The notes under the pieces: generated by a model
What the model was told of the DNA's origin: nothing
Seen by the model: only the letters and a program-made list of their open reading frames with translations
The model's database searches: none
Translations under genes and position numbers: made by a program
Shown here: positions 24,763 to 33,456 of the stretch, one piece after another
Layout: every line of letters begins with the position of its first letter
Numbering within the stretch: the first letter of the stretch is position 1
Assembly (NCBI RefSeq): GCF_027706845.1
Contig: NZ_JAQGCZ010000025.1
Coordinates: 1-40,589 of the forward strand
Source: Mycolicibacterium sp. BiH015
GTDB lineage: Bacteria; Actinomycetota; Actinomycetes; Mycobacteriales; Mycobacteriaceae
Direction of reading: 5' to 3'
DNA length: 40,589 nt

Positions 24763-25689
24763 GTGGCAGTGCGAGGGGAGCGAATCCTGGCAGCAGCGCT
24801 GGCAGCAGCGGGAAGTCGGCGATTCCGGAACCGGATCGCCGGGCAAGCCGCCCGCTACTGGTCGGCGCCCACAGGATCGGCCTGGGAAGCGAACTCGCAC
24901 TGGCGCAACGGAATCGGCGATCAAGCCTGGCTGGAGGTTGGTGACGACCATTGGAAGATCTATGAGACCTTCGCCCGAGCCCTTAATTCGCCCAGCCCGA
25001 ACACGGTGATGGAGTGGGGCGCCGGCGGCGGGGCCAACGCCGTGGCTTTCGCCCCCCATGCGCAGCGCTTCATCGCCGCCGACATCTCCGAAGAAAACCT
25101 CGACGAATGCGTCCGACAAGTCCGCGCAACTTGCACGACACCCGTCGAGACACGGCGCATCGACCTCGCCTGCCCCGAACAAGCCACCGTCGGATTGGCG
25201 GGCAGCAGCGACGTCTTCCTGTGTCTATACGTGATCGAATTAACGACCGACACCGACGCGGTACGGGCCATCCTTGAAATCGCCCGCACCGTGTTGGCTC
25301 CCGAAGGCATGGCGTTGGTCCAGATCAAGTACCACACCAGCGATCGTCGGACCCGCGGCTTCGCCGGGACGGCCTACGACCGAAACCTCGCATCGACCAC
25401 CACCTTCACCATTGAAGAGTTTTGGAACCTGGCGGCAGAGTGCGGACTCACCCCAAGGCTAATCACTTTGGTGCCGGAAAACCGTCTCGACAGCCGCTAC
25501 GCCTACTACGCCCTCACAAATCCAGCCGCCGTGCAACCCGCGCCGCCTGACGAGCACCTGCTCGACGTCAAGTACACAGAGTTCGCCGCCACATTCAACG
25601 CTGACGTCGCCGACGCAGAGAGGCGCGCGGCGCGCGGCAACTACATAAGCCGCCGTGAGGGCGAACAACCGTCGACGACTGACGGTTAA
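24763..25689 (+). CDS. class I SAM-dependent methyltransferase-like protein
   Basis: 308 residues, soluble. An N-terminal region with several tryptophans (ARYWSAPTGSAWEANSHW) precedes the Rossmann domain: motif I MEWGAGGGANAVAF, motif II AADISEENL, RRIDLACPE, then DVFLCLYVIEL and VLAPEGMALVQIKY. Substrate unknown. GTG start chosen, with GGAGG seven bases upstream. It stands alone between the MPT63-like gene and the next block. Confidence 0.8.
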   Translation: MAVRGERILAAALAAAGSRRFRNRIAGQAARYWSAPTGSAWEANSHWRNGIGDQAWLEVGDDHWKIYETFARALNSPSPNTVMEWGAGGGANAVAFAPHAQRFIAADISEENLDECVRQVRATCTTPVETRRIDLACPEQATVGLAGSSDVFLCLYVIELTTDTDAVRAILEIARTVLAPEGMALVQIKYHTSDRRTRGFAGTAYDRNLASTTTFTIEEFWNLAAECGLTPRLITLVPENRLDSRYAYYALTNPAAVQPAPPDEHLLDVKYTEFAATFNADVADAERRAARGNYISRREGEQPSTTDG

Positions 25690-25837
25690 ACGGCTTGCCG
25701 CTGATTAGTGTAGTAACCGACTCTCCCTGCGTGGACGGCGCGGTGGCATCGTGGGCAGTTCGGATCATTCCGAGCAGCCAGCCCCTAGTTGCTCGCGAAT
25801 TTGGCTGTGGTGGTGGACGATAGCGCGCGGCTCGTCC

Positions 25838-25850
25838 TACGTTTGCGTCT
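25838..25850 (+). promoter_or_regulatory. leaderless -10 box of the zinc-finger protein gene
   Basis: TACGTT (25838-25843) lies seven bases before the ATG, with no ribosome site: the TANNNT-N7-ATG arrangement of leaderless mycobacterial genes. Confidence 0.5.
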
Positions 25851-26723
25851 ATGAGCGGAAGTGAGAAGTTACGGGCGCGCAAGCGTGCGGTGGAAGCGCA
25901 GCGCAGGGCTAACGAGAAACGCGCGAGCCTTGAACGTGCCAATGTAGACGATGCCGCCTCGGTTCGTGTGCTGCTCCAGCGGCTGGGCGCCGTTGACGCT
26001 TGGGAGAGTGCGCGCCTCGATCAAGTGAATGAAAACGTGCGCACGGACGCAGCCCGCAAGCGTGTGAGTCATTTCGTCAACCTGCAAACGGTTACTGGGC
26101 GGATGAGGGACCGCGGTCAGACGATCGCGTCGATCGCTACTCTCGCTGAGGTCGAGGTTCGCGACCTCCAAAATGTCCTTCGCAGAGCGCGTGCTGACGA
26201 GGGCGGCGCGCAGCGTGCAACGGAGTCTCGAAACGCCGCGGCCCTCCGCGCAAACGGCGCAAGTCTGGGGAGCCATAGCGCAGTTGGCGTTGACCATCAT
26301 CAACCGATCGCAGCGGACAACTACCCGACATCAGATCCGAACCGGTGCGTCCGTTGCGACGCGGTCATGCTAGATCCCGAAGTCACTTCCCGGCGGGGGC
26401 GTCCGCGTCGCTATTGCTCTGACACGTGCCGCAGAGACGCCTCGGCCGCGCGTACAGCAGCACAGCGGCACGGAGAACCGATTCGCATCGTCGAGGTTCC
26501 TCGTGCTGCCGTCCGAAGTGCATCGGGTACACAGCAACACGGTGCCACCGCTCCGGTAATTCGTTCCGCATGCGACGCGGTAGAATTCGCGCTCCGAAAC
26601 GCGGATGCCATGAAGATATTATTGTCGAGTGTGGCTGAGCGGGCACGGCGTAAAGAGTTGGACCGCAGCACATTTGAGGCCGCCCGAGAACTTGCCAAAG
26701 TGGTTTATCCAAATAGGAATTAA
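25851..26723 (+). CDS. putative DNA-binding protein with HTH and four-Cys zinc motif
   Basis: 290 residues. The N-terminus (1-60) is a basic, Arg/Ala-rich helix (EKLRARKRAVEAQRRANEKR). Residues 86-112 (DRGQTIASIATLAEVEVRDLQNVLRRA) look like a helix-turn-helix. A zinc-knuckle-like motif follows at 166-193: RCVRC...GRPRRYCSDTC, with C166, C169, C189 and C193; the GRPRRYCSD form is common in actinobacterial mobile-element proteins. The C-terminus is helical. Cytosolic DNA binding is inferred; no specific function is known. Leaderless start. Confidence 0.65.
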   Translation: MSGSEKLRARKRAVEAQRRANEKRASLERANVDDAASVRVLLQRLGAVDAWESARLDQVNENVRTDAARKRVSHFVNLQTVTGRMRDRGQTIASIATLAEVEVRDLQNVLRRARADEGGAQRATESRNAAALRANGASLGSHSAVGVDHHQPIAADNYPTSDPNRCVRCDAVMLDPEVTSRRGRPRRYCSDTCRRDASAARTAAQRHGEPIRIVEVPRAAVRSASGTQQHGATAPVIRSACDAVEFALRNADAMKILLSSVAERARRKELDRSTFEAARELAKVVYPNRN

Positions 26724-26997
26724 CGCGTACGCTGGCTCGGCGCTACCCCGTCAGATGCGACGCATGTCGTGTTCCGCCTTCACTTGATGGGGCATTGCTG
26801 GCCATGCAAACAGGCGGCGGCATCAATCCCAGCGTGACTGATCCTGACATATGAGAGTTCGGCTGGAATCAAACGTTCTGGACATGACGCGGCTGCCAGT
26901 GTCCTGTTTGCTTGAAATTGCAGATCAGCCCACTGAACTGGGAGTATCCGCTAAACGGATGTGTGCTCAGCTGTGGCGAAGTGTCTGTGCGAAGCGG

Positions 26998-27010
26998 TAC
27001 TTTATGGGTC
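26998..27010 (+). promoter_or_regulatory. leaderless -10 box of the ESX-like operon
   Basis: TACTTT (26998-27003) lies seven bases before the ATG at 27011. The ten bases GCGGTACTTT are identical to those in front of the integrase gene at 33457. This supports the downstream ATG as the real start. Confidence 0.5.
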
Positions 27011-27307
27011 ATGGAGCGTCTAGATCTGCAGCCGGCCACCGCGTGGGGCGGAATTGCGGCAGCTGGCGTGGCCGGTTCAGACGCCGCGTCTGTTGAACCG
27101 GCCGGTCCAATCGCTAGCGGCAGTCTGTCCATCATCGACGCCGCAGCCGGCCTCGCAGACTTCACTTCTGTCGCTGCCCAGCAGGGTCACGCGGCGGGGC
27201 TCCTTCTGCGGGTTGAAGCATTAAGCACTGCAGCGGCCGCAGCAGTGAATTCCCTTGTTGTCGTTGATGAACTGAACGCGACACAGCTTCGATCCGTGGT
27301 GGAGTGA
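27011..27307 (+). CDS. small Ala-rich helical protein, possible EspC/ESX-type secretion substrate
   Basis: 98 residues, almost entirely helical and rich in Ala, Ser, Val. The pattern DLQPATAWGGIAAAG...SVAAQQGHAAGLLLRVEALSTAAAAAVNSL resembles the small EspC/DUF2580-like proteins secreted by type VII systems, but no WXG motif or C-terminal YxxxD/E signal is visible, so the assignment is tentative. The leaderless -10 box fixes the ATG at 27011. The stop overlaps the next gene (GTGA), starting a four-gene coupled operon. Confidence 0.55.
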   Translation: MERLDLQPATAWGGIAAAGVAGSDAASVEPAGPIASGSLSIIDAAAGLADFTSVAAQQGHAAGLLLRVEALSTAAAAAVNSLVVVDELNATQLRSVVE

Positions 27308-27828
27308 CTGTGAGCAAGCTGGCGTTCTACCTCGCGGTCGTTAGCACCGTCGTTGCCATCATGTCGCTCGCTGTGAGTCTCAAGATCTTCCCAAGTGGGC
27401 AGTCTGAACACGCGATAAGGCCGTCGACCTCGTCCACGTCTGCTGCGGAGCCCTCAGAAAAGCGCGACGCAGCAATTGAGGCGTGTGTTGGCCTGAGGAA
27501 CTTCAAGAGCGGTGTTGGGATTGCGCGTGGCGCCTTCATCGATCGCGTCGACCGGGCCAATGACTGGGAGTCATCACAAAGCCTGGGGGTGCAGGGCTAC
27601 TACTTCAGCGCGGTGGGTGCGGAGTTGAACTATATGGCCACCCGGCTAGGTCCAGGCGTACCACGAGAAATTGTTGATGCGCTCGCTGATGTCCGGCGGT
27701 CGATCGTGGCTGTGGTCGACGCAGATTTGCGCCGTGAACCCGCATCCGTTTCCAACGACATGGTTGATCAGTACTCGAGTGCCCTGCGGGCCGCTGAAAG
27801 TGCCTGCGAAGAAACGGGGGCCGGCTAA
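27304..27828 (+). CDS. single-pass membrane protein of the ESX-like operon
   Basis: 174 residues. One N-terminal transmembrane helix (about 6-28, LAFYLAVVSTVVAIMSLAVSL), a Ser/Thr-rich linker, then an extracytoplasmic helical domain with two cysteines (EACVGLRNF and ESACEET) that could pair. Small one-helix proteins with this layout are common in mycobacterial type VII accessory loci; the one between Rv3902c and Rv3900c in M. tuberculosis is a positional counterpart by memory. Translationally coupled on both sides (GTGA before, TAATG after). Confidence 0.65.
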   Translation: MTVSKLAFYLAVVSTVVAIMSLAVSLKIFPSGQSEHAIRPSTSSTSAAEPSEKRDAAIEACVGLRNFKSGVGIARGAFIDRVDRANDWESSQSLGVQGYYFSAVGAELNYMATRLGPGVPREIVDALADVRRSIVAVVDADLRREPASVSNDMVDQYSSALRAAESACEETGAG

Positions 27829-30176
27829 TGGCCGCTCCACCACCCGCTCGTAGCTATTCACGCTTCATCGTGGCGCCCGATGTATGGCCGGTCACCCGCG
27901 AGCAATCTGAAGGACGGGCTGCTGCTCAACGTCGTCTGGCGATGGCGACTGCGGCTGCAGTAGATGCTCACCGGGTCGCCTTGCACGGCTTGCAGGTTGT
28001 CGGTGTGGCGCAGTCAAATGGTTTCGAAGCAATGCACGCTGCCTACAGGCGTATTCAGGTTCGGGCCGACGATAAGGCCGACGCGGATAAGGCTGCCGCT
28101 GATCTGATGCAGAGTGTTGCGGCGATCCAGATGAGTGCTGAGCTGATGATTGACACGATTGATGCTGAGGCACATCAACAACTGGTACACGTGCCGAGCA
28201 GAAGTCCCACCGCTATCAACATCATCACCAGTGCTGCTGCGCGGGCGCGAGGAATCGCAGTAGGGGCAGCCGATGAGATCCGCGCTCTAACTGTGCAATT
28301 CGTCCAGGGATTTACGCCTCTGCCGGAGGGACCCCCGAATGGCGATCCGTTTAGTACCGGCGATGACGATCGGTCGACCGATAAGCGATCCGACGAATCG
28401 CCTGAGCGTCCACCCGAGGCAGCAGTGGAGACCGGTGATACGCAGCCTCGTCTTTCGGTGCCAGACCCGTCTGATGCCGAATCCAGGTCTGGTAACACTG
28501 CGCCGCGGGTCAGCACCGGGCCTACCCCTGGTTCTTCATCGCTGTCACCGCACCCCCCGGCGCAGAGCGCCAGTCCTGCGTCCGTAGCCGCGGTTGGTGA
28601 CATCGGAAGCAGTGGGGTAGGCCTCGCCGGACCAGGACGTTCCTCATCCATCGGCTCGTTGGCCGCGTTCGGAAGTTCAGCATCTCCGCTATCGGGATCG
28701 GGCACTGGAGGAATGTCGCAGTCGGGTTTGGTACGACCGGCAGTATCTGCATCGCCGTCTCCTGCTGTCGCGCTGCAAGGGGTCATGCCTGCAAGTGGTC
28801 CTGCGCCGCTGTCATCGGTCACCGGCGCTCAGACGACCAGCTTCCCTGCTGTCGTAGCCACTGCGACGCCGGCGCAGCCGGCGGCATCTCCGAGTGGAAT
28901 CTGGCATCCGTTAATAGGAGCGACCACGGGTGCCGTGCCAGCGTCTATTGCCGGGCCGCAGGTAGTGTCGAGTACTAATCCCTATCCAGCGGTTTCAGCA
29001 CCCTTGCTGCCCCCGGGGCCGCTGGGTCCGCCGCCTTCAGTTCCGGCCGCAATTCCACCGGCCGCCGGTGCTGTCCCATTGATTGGCGGCGCTCACACCT
29101 CAATGGCGCCTGCCGGCGCATCGGTCGCGACGGCAGCGTTGACAACTCCCGCCGCGACGCTGCCGTCCCGGGTAGCGGCCGCGGCGGCCCGGGACTTGGA
29201 ACGGCGGCGCAACGAGTCGAGTGATCTACAGACGGTTAAATGGTTGGCGTGGGAACTGTTGTACGCCACCGAATCCTGCCGAACCTTCGCACTGTGGGCC
29301 GTCGGCCTGATGTATTCAGCGGCTGGCGATCGGCATGTTGTGGCGCTGACACATCACGGTGCGGGTTACGTCCCCGCGGGGATTGTGGTCCCTAAGGGCG
29401 TGCGGATGCTCTGGTCTGACCAAGCTATTGGAGAGGGCTTTCGTAGCCGATGGATCGGAAATCTCGATCCGGCTGCGACACTGATCGCCTTCGCAGAAGT
29501 CAAGGCCGCGGAGCCGGCTGGCTGGCGCTTAGCCGCTGCAGCGACCACCTGGTCGGACGTAACAGCGCTCATGACTGCCGCGCAACGCTGGGGCACTGAA
29601 TGGGCCACCTGCTCCGGTATGTCCATGCCCGCCTCAATCGGAAAACGTGACGCTATCGCCAACGCGAATACTCCGCACCGATTGGAGCGGGAGTACCCCG
29701 ACCTTTTCGAGCGTGTAGCGCAACTTCGTGCCAGAGGGCTTACCCAGCGAGCCGCCAAACTGGTCACGGAAGCAATCGTTTCCGACGCGCGCCTTGCGAT
29801 CGTCGCCGACGGTGGCCCCCGAATTCCGCCGAACTTCGACTCGGTGTGGCCGGCTGCAGCTGACGGCAGAGTAGACGCTTCGGATCGCGCCCGTTTCGCC
29901 GAAGCGGTTCAGCAGCAATGGTTCAGCATCGGAATGGTGCAGCCGGGTTGGGAAGATGAACGCACTGACACCGTCTGTGCAGAGTACAGGGGGCAATGGC
30001 TTATTTGCCGGGCGCTTGAGGTGGTCCTGGGGTGGATAGCTGACGACAACTGCGGGGCAATGCAGGCGGACCTGCCGCTGGAAGACATGATCTACGCCGC
30101 AGCACATGCCTACCTCGACAGTCGGGGAACCGGCTGGATCACTGCAATTTTCGACGCTGCAGGCGGTTCATCCTGA
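27828..30176 (+). CDS. large three-part protein resembling fused Rv3900c-Rv3899c (DUF5631/DUF5632-like)
   Basis: 782 residues. Residues 1-175 are helical and Ala-rich, like PE/ESX substrates. Residues 180-460 are a low-complexity Pro/Ser/Ala/Gly linker. Residues 465-782 form a Trp-rich globular domain: LERRRNESSDLQTVKWLAWEL, HHGAGYVPAGIVVPKGVRMLW, WGTEWATCSGM. The order and the C-terminal domain remind me of M. tuberculosis Rv3900c (Ala-rich) plus Rv3899c, which lie in the EsxE/EsxF-CpnT region; here they would be one protein. No signal peptide, which fits a type VII substrate. ATG overlaps the upstream stop (TAATG). Function unknown; a role in type VII secretion is inferred. Confidence 0.6.
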   Translation: MAAPPPARSYSRFIVAPDVWPVTREQSEGRAAAQRRLAMATAAAVDAHRVALHGLQVVGVAQSNGFEAMHAAYRRIQVRADDKADADKAAADLMQSVAAIQMSAELMIDTIDAEAHQQLVHVPSRSPTAINIITSAAARARGIAVGAADEIRALTVQFVQGFTPLPEGPPNGDPFSTGDDDRSTDKRSDESPERPPEAAVETGDTQPRLSVPDPSDAESRSGNTAPRVSTGPTPGSSSLSPHPPAQSASPASVAAVGDIGSSGVGLAGPGRSSSIGSLAAFGSSASPLSGSGTGGMSQSGLVRPAVSASPSPAVALQGVMPASGPAPLSSVTGAQTTSFPAVVATATPAQPAASPSGIWHPLIGATTGAVPASIAGPQVVSSTNPYPAVSAPLLPPGPLGPPPSVPAAIPPAAGAVPLIGGAHTSMAPAGASVATAALTTPAATLPSRVAAAAARDLERRRNESSDLQTVKWLAWELLYATESCRTFALWAVGLMYSAAGDRHVVALTHHGAGYVPAGIVVPKGVRMLWSDQAIGEGFRSRWIGNLDPAATLIAFAEVKAAEPAGWRLAAAATTWSDVTALMTAAQRWGTEWATCSGMSMPASIGKRDAIANANTPHRLEREYPDLFERVAQLRARGLTQRAAKLVTEAIVSDARLAIVADGGPRIPPNFDSVWPAAADGRVDASDRARFAEAVQQQWFSIGMVQPGWEDERTDTVCAEYRGQWLICRALEVVLGWIADDNCGAMQADLPLEDMIYAAAHAYLDSRGTGWITAIFDAAGGSS

Positions 30177-30178
30177 TA

Positions 30179-30949
30179 ATGGATTCGCTCCCTCAGGAGG
30201 TAGATGGTGAAGCTTGGCGCGCCGAGCTCGCGCGGCAGCATACGTATCTGGCGAACGTCGTCGATCAAGCATGTGCCTGGACGCGCGAGTTCCACGTGCA
30301 AACTGGGGTTGAGCTGTGCGGCAACTACACCTCACTAAAGAGTTATCCCCTGCTGGACTACGCGAACAGGCTGAGACAGCTCAGCTCAGCACTAAAAAGA
30401 GTGTGCGCAATTGCTTCGCTACAGCCTCCGCCGCCGACCTGGGACCGCACGACCCTGCATGCGCCCCCGGCTATAGCGGTGCCCGGGCGAGACCCAGATT
30501 GGCGACGGGCCGATTACTCGGAAGGCGGTCGGTACCTGCTGATGCTTCAGCCCACTTCGCCACCCGGATACCCGGCTACCGCTCGTGAACAGTGGAGCGC
30601 TGCCCTTCGCCTTGCGAGCCCAAGCATCATCGAACGCGAAATCGGTGTGCCGCAACTAGTTGCCTACGGTTGGATGGCTCGATCGGAGTTCGACAAAGCA
30701 TATCGAGTGGTGCACAGAGCGTTTCTCGACAGTGCGGCCGCCACGTTTGGTCGTGCGTGGGCTACCGGATCTTCCGAGGATGGAACTCGTTCAATGACCG
30801 TGCTGGTGAGTTGGATGAAGGCACTGACCGACCATGGGTGCTCCTTGGGTGATTGTGATTCCGTGCTTCGCGACATCGAGGTCGTAGACCCGCAAGCTGT
30901 CGCGGATTGCAGAGCAGTCCAGGAAGTTTGGTGCCCTCCCACGCCCTGA
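30179..30949 (+). CDS. hypothetical protein, last gene of the ESX-like operon
   Basis: 256 residues, no signal peptide or membrane helix. Mostly helical with scattered tryptophans; DAVC-like or enzyme motifs are absent. The segment EQWSAALRLASPSIIEREIGV...VAYGWMARSEFDKAYRVVHRAF is well formed and suggests a folded domain. It starts two bases after the stop of the large protein and is coupled to it. No family recognised; it could be a partner or chaperone of that protein. Confidence 0.55.
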   Translation: MDSLPQEVDGEAWRAELARQHTYLANVVDQACAWTREFHVQTGVELCGNYTSLKSYPLLDYANRLRQLSSALKRVCAIASLQPPPPTWDRTTLHAPPAIAVPGRDPDWRRADYSEGGRYLLMLQPTSPPGYPATAREQWSAALRLASPSIIEREIGVPQLVAYGWMARSEFDKAYRVVHRAFLDSAAATFGRAWATGSSEDGTRSMTVLVSWMKALTDHGCSLGDCDSVLRDIEVVDPQAVADCRAVQEVWCPPTP

Positions 30950-31074
30950 CCTGCTCCGCCGGCTGATACAAGACCGACGCAAATGCCAGAGTGGCGCCTG
31001 CGGCAGTCTTTGGCCTCACGGTGCTTCACTGCTCTCGGGCATGTAACCGGTGACCTCATACTCTTGGACCAATC

Positions 31075-31215
31075 GTGAAGATCATTGCAATGCAGGACCT
31101 CCTAGAGAACTTCGACGAAGTGCTCTTGAGCGTCGAACGAGGGGATTCATTCGAAATCCGGGCGGAGGATGGTCACGCCATCGCCCTGCTGCTGCCGATT
31201 CAGGATGAGCTCTAG
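31075..31215 (+). CDS. short Phd/YefM-like antitoxin, no toxin gene beside it
   Basis: 46 codons from a GTG: MKIIAMQDLLENFDEVLLS then VERGDSFEIRAEDGHAIALL. This is the N-terminal DNA-binding half of the Phd/YefM fold, where the usual pattern is short beta strand, helix with NF..LL..VE.G, and strand with G..iA.L.P. The C-terminal toxin-binding tail of normal (75-90 residue) antitoxins is missing, and no toxin frame follows. It may be a truncated relic or a stand-alone repressor. Confidence 0.55.
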   Translation: MKIIAMQDLLENFDEVLLSVERGDSFEIRAEDGHAIALLLPIQDEL

Positions 31216-31345
31216 GACCCAGCCACCCCACCGAGGCGAGCTGCCACATGTCGACGCTTCGCCGGTGTTGACGCATCATCAGACCGGATGAAACGGTATG
31301 CGATCAACTATCTGGGCACCTGTTTCCCTGCACCACAGCGCACGG

Positions 31346-32923
31346 TCAAGACGCTGCCGCCGTGCGACCCTCGCCAGCCTTCGCGTCGGCATTCAAAACT
31401 TTCTGCTGACTCCGGTCGAAGTTCGCGTTCTCGCTGATCTGCGTAAGCGAGAGACGCGAGGGTTGCGAGGCTCGCTGAGCCACAACATCTTTGTACGGCG
31501 GATAGATTGTCCACAGCAGTACGTTCCTGCGGTTGCGCGCGCCATCATCTTCGATCACCCATCCGAGGTTGCGTAGAGCGGGTGCGTGCCTACGCAGCAG
31601 CCCAGAAACGTCGCGACCGTTCTTCGGCCAGTCCCTCGGTCGTTGCCAGTCGTCGTTGACCGGTGTGAGCAGCATCAGCAAATCACTGCCGGATTGACCA
31701 ACAGCAGGTTCTAATGTCCGCGAGCGAAGCTGTTCGATAAACGGGTCGACGGACAAACTGTCCTCAGACAACTGATTGGCGCGCGACATGTACCGGCGTA
31801 CGCCATTAGTCGACAAGATCTCGTCCACGGCCGCCAGCGTGCGACAGAAGTCCGCCATCCTGGGCGAGTCCTCAACTGTGATGGTCTCCAACCGATGGTG
31901 AACGGAGGCAGCCAAGTCAAGTAGTCCGCCAAAAATACCTGGTAGAGCTGTTTCCCACCGCTGTCGCATCTCGGCCTCTGACTGTCGCATTCTGGGGTCG
32001 ATGCGTCGCAGCTCGACGATCGCTAGCCGCTCTGCCAGATCGGGTCGGATGGCGCCGACGTCGATTCCGTTGATAATCACGCATCGACGAAACTTGATGA
32101 CAGCCAGATCGGCATCGGTATATAGAGACCGTTTCACCATGGCGTCGCCTGTCGCAGCGCGGCATAACGAGTCCGACAGCCACGGCGGGATGGCCGACAG
32201 GTTGTCCAGAGCAACGACCCACGATCCAGAAGCGGCAACCGCCCATGAGTCCGCGTCCCGCGGCGCCTGACGAAAGGGGGCGGGCGAAGGATCGATGAGT
32301 TCGACCAAGCTCCGTGTCGATGTCGTTTTAGCGCTACCTTGCTCGCCAAACAGGGCTAGTACCGGATGCGGGACGTCGCACTGAACCAAAGCAGCTACTA
32401 GGAACGCGAGAAGAACTGGGCGGTCCTCAACGGCGACATTGACGAACTCCCAGAGCTTCGTCACATCCCCGCGGGGGCTTGGTGCCGGCATCGCCCCCGT
32501 CAGCTTCGTATTTCGGAGGAACCGCACCGGCGCAGTGGGAGCCATCGACCACCTTCCGTCGCAGACTTTGATTACTTGACCGTTTGGATCTCCAGTGTCG
32601 ATGTAGATCGTCCCGTGGTGGTCGGCAACGCGTAGGTTCAACTTGTCGGGTGCCTGCGTGGCCGCCAGACCTTCCAAAATCAGTGTGGCGTCGGTAAGTG
32701 CTTGGCCCCCGGCGACCGCACCGGTCTCGGTGAAGTAGCGAGCGGCGAGATCTGCCCGTAGGCCAGCCCTCCCACCACGCAGGAGTATCGCGAGGTGGGG
32801 TCGACTGCGTTCGGCGCCAAATGGTTCGCCGTCCTTGGAGACTCCGAGAACATAGCGTTCCCGGGCCATATCGACTAAGCGTGCCGCGACTGACTTCTTG
32901 TCCCCCTCCCCCCTGCCGCTCAA
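31346..32923 (-). CDS. P-loop ATPase/primase-helicase-like protein of an integrative element
   Basis: 525 residues. Walker A is GEQGSAKTT (193-201) and a Walker B-like strand is SWVVALDN (D240), followed by LSDSLCRAATGDAMVKRSLYTD and RRCVIINGIDVGAIRPDLAERL. This arrangement occurs in ATP-binding proteins next to excisionase and integrase genes in actinobacterial mobile elements, where they are taken as replication helicases or primase partners. The N-terminal 120 residues contain a short mixed alpha/beta domain without recognisable catalytic residues. A TTG start at 32923 is likely; the ribosome site is weak, so the start is uncertain. Probably drives replication of the left element. Confidence 0.75.
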   Translation of the reverse strand: MSGRGEGDKKSVAARLVDMARERYVLGVSKDGEPFGAERSRPHLAILLRGGRAGLRADLAARYFTETGAVAGGQALTDATLILEGLAATQAPDKLNLRVADHHGTIYIDTGDPNGQVIKVCDGRWSMAPTAPVRFLRNTKLTGAMPAPSPRGDVTKLWEFVNVAVEDRPVLLAFLVAALVQCDVPHPVLALFGEQGSAKTTSTRSLVELIDPSPAPFRQAPRDADSWAVAASGSWVVALDNLSAIPPWLSDSLCRAATGDAMVKRSLYTDADLAVIKFRRCVIINGIDVGAIRPDLAERLAIVELRRIDPRMRQSEAEMRQRWETALPGIFGGLLDLAASVHHRLETITVEDSPRMADFCRTLAAVDEILSTNGVRRYMSRANQLSEDSLSVDPFIEQLRSRTLEPAVGQSGSDLLMLLTPVNDDWQRPRDWPKNGRDVSGLLRRHAPALRNLGWVIEDDGARNRRNVLLWTIYPPYKDVVAQRASQPSRLSLTQISENANFDRSQQKVLNADAKAGEGRTAAAS

Positions 32924-33018
32924 GGGATTTCCTGCCCGTGGTGCTGTCGATTATGGGCATGCTGCGCTATTCTCATGAGGAACTTCCGTGTGGCGTGATC
33001 GGGTGGTTCGAACGAAGG

Positions 33019-33044
33019 CCTCGGCTAGTCCCCGAGGTCTTTTT
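33019..33044 (+). terminator. intrinsic terminator on the plus strand
   Basis: CCTCGG (33019-33024) and CCGAGG (33032-33037) form a six-pair stem with a seven-base loop, followed by TCTTTTT. It points along the plus strand although the flanking genes are on the minus strand, so the transcript it ends may be a short RNA starting near 32975. Confidence 0.55.
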
Positions 33045-33056
33045 CGTGCGCAGGCA

Positions 33057-33254
33057 CTAAGCGGCGTCGCCGCCTCCGCGGCGGGTTGCGCTCTCTCGCT
33101 CCGATATCCAGCGCAATACCTCGGCCCTCCGATAAACGACTCGGCGTCCCAAGGTGAAACTCGCCGGCCCAATATTCGAATGCCGCCAGTACCTCAGCGT
33201 CCCCATCGGAACTCCAGTGATGTCCGAAACTTCCTTCGCTCCTAGCAAATCCAT
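33057..33254 (-). CDS. excisionase/MerR-type HTH protein
   Basis: 65 residues. A winged-helix HTH of the excisionase type: LLGAKEVSDITGVPMGTLRYWRHSNIGP, then SFTLGRRVVYRRAEVLRWI. Such proteins direct excision by the neighbouring integrase and often regulate it. The ATG at 33254 has GAGGAG seven bases upstream. It is divergent from the integrase and is followed by the ATPase gene on the same strand. Confidence 0.88.
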   Translation of the reverse strand: MDLLGAKEVSDITGVPMGTLRYWRHSNIGPASFTLGRRVVYRRAEVLRWISERESATRRGGGDAA

Positions 33255-33444
33255 CAAATTACTCCTCAGCTATGGTCGGTTCGCCTGAGCCAACAGTGAC
33301 TGGTGACTTGACGGTCTGTCCACGACCACAGCCACATTCGCTTGAAGAAAAGCCTTTCAATGACTCGGGGGTCGTGACGTCTTCGGCGGGCTCATAGTCC
33401 GGCCTTCGGACAACGAAGCGGATGAGGGGAGCGGAGCACTGCGG

Positions 33445-33456
33445 TACTTTCAGCGT
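33445..33456 (+). promoter_or_regulatory. leaderless -10 box of the left integrase
   Basis: TACTTT (33445-33450) lies six bases before the ATG at 33457 with no ribosome site. Confidence 0.5.

Noticed and set aside
27828..30176. PE/PPE family assignment for the 782-residue protein
   Set aside because: No Pro-Glu or Pro-Pro-Glu N-terminal signature in the right place; the C-terminal domain fits the Rv3899c type better.
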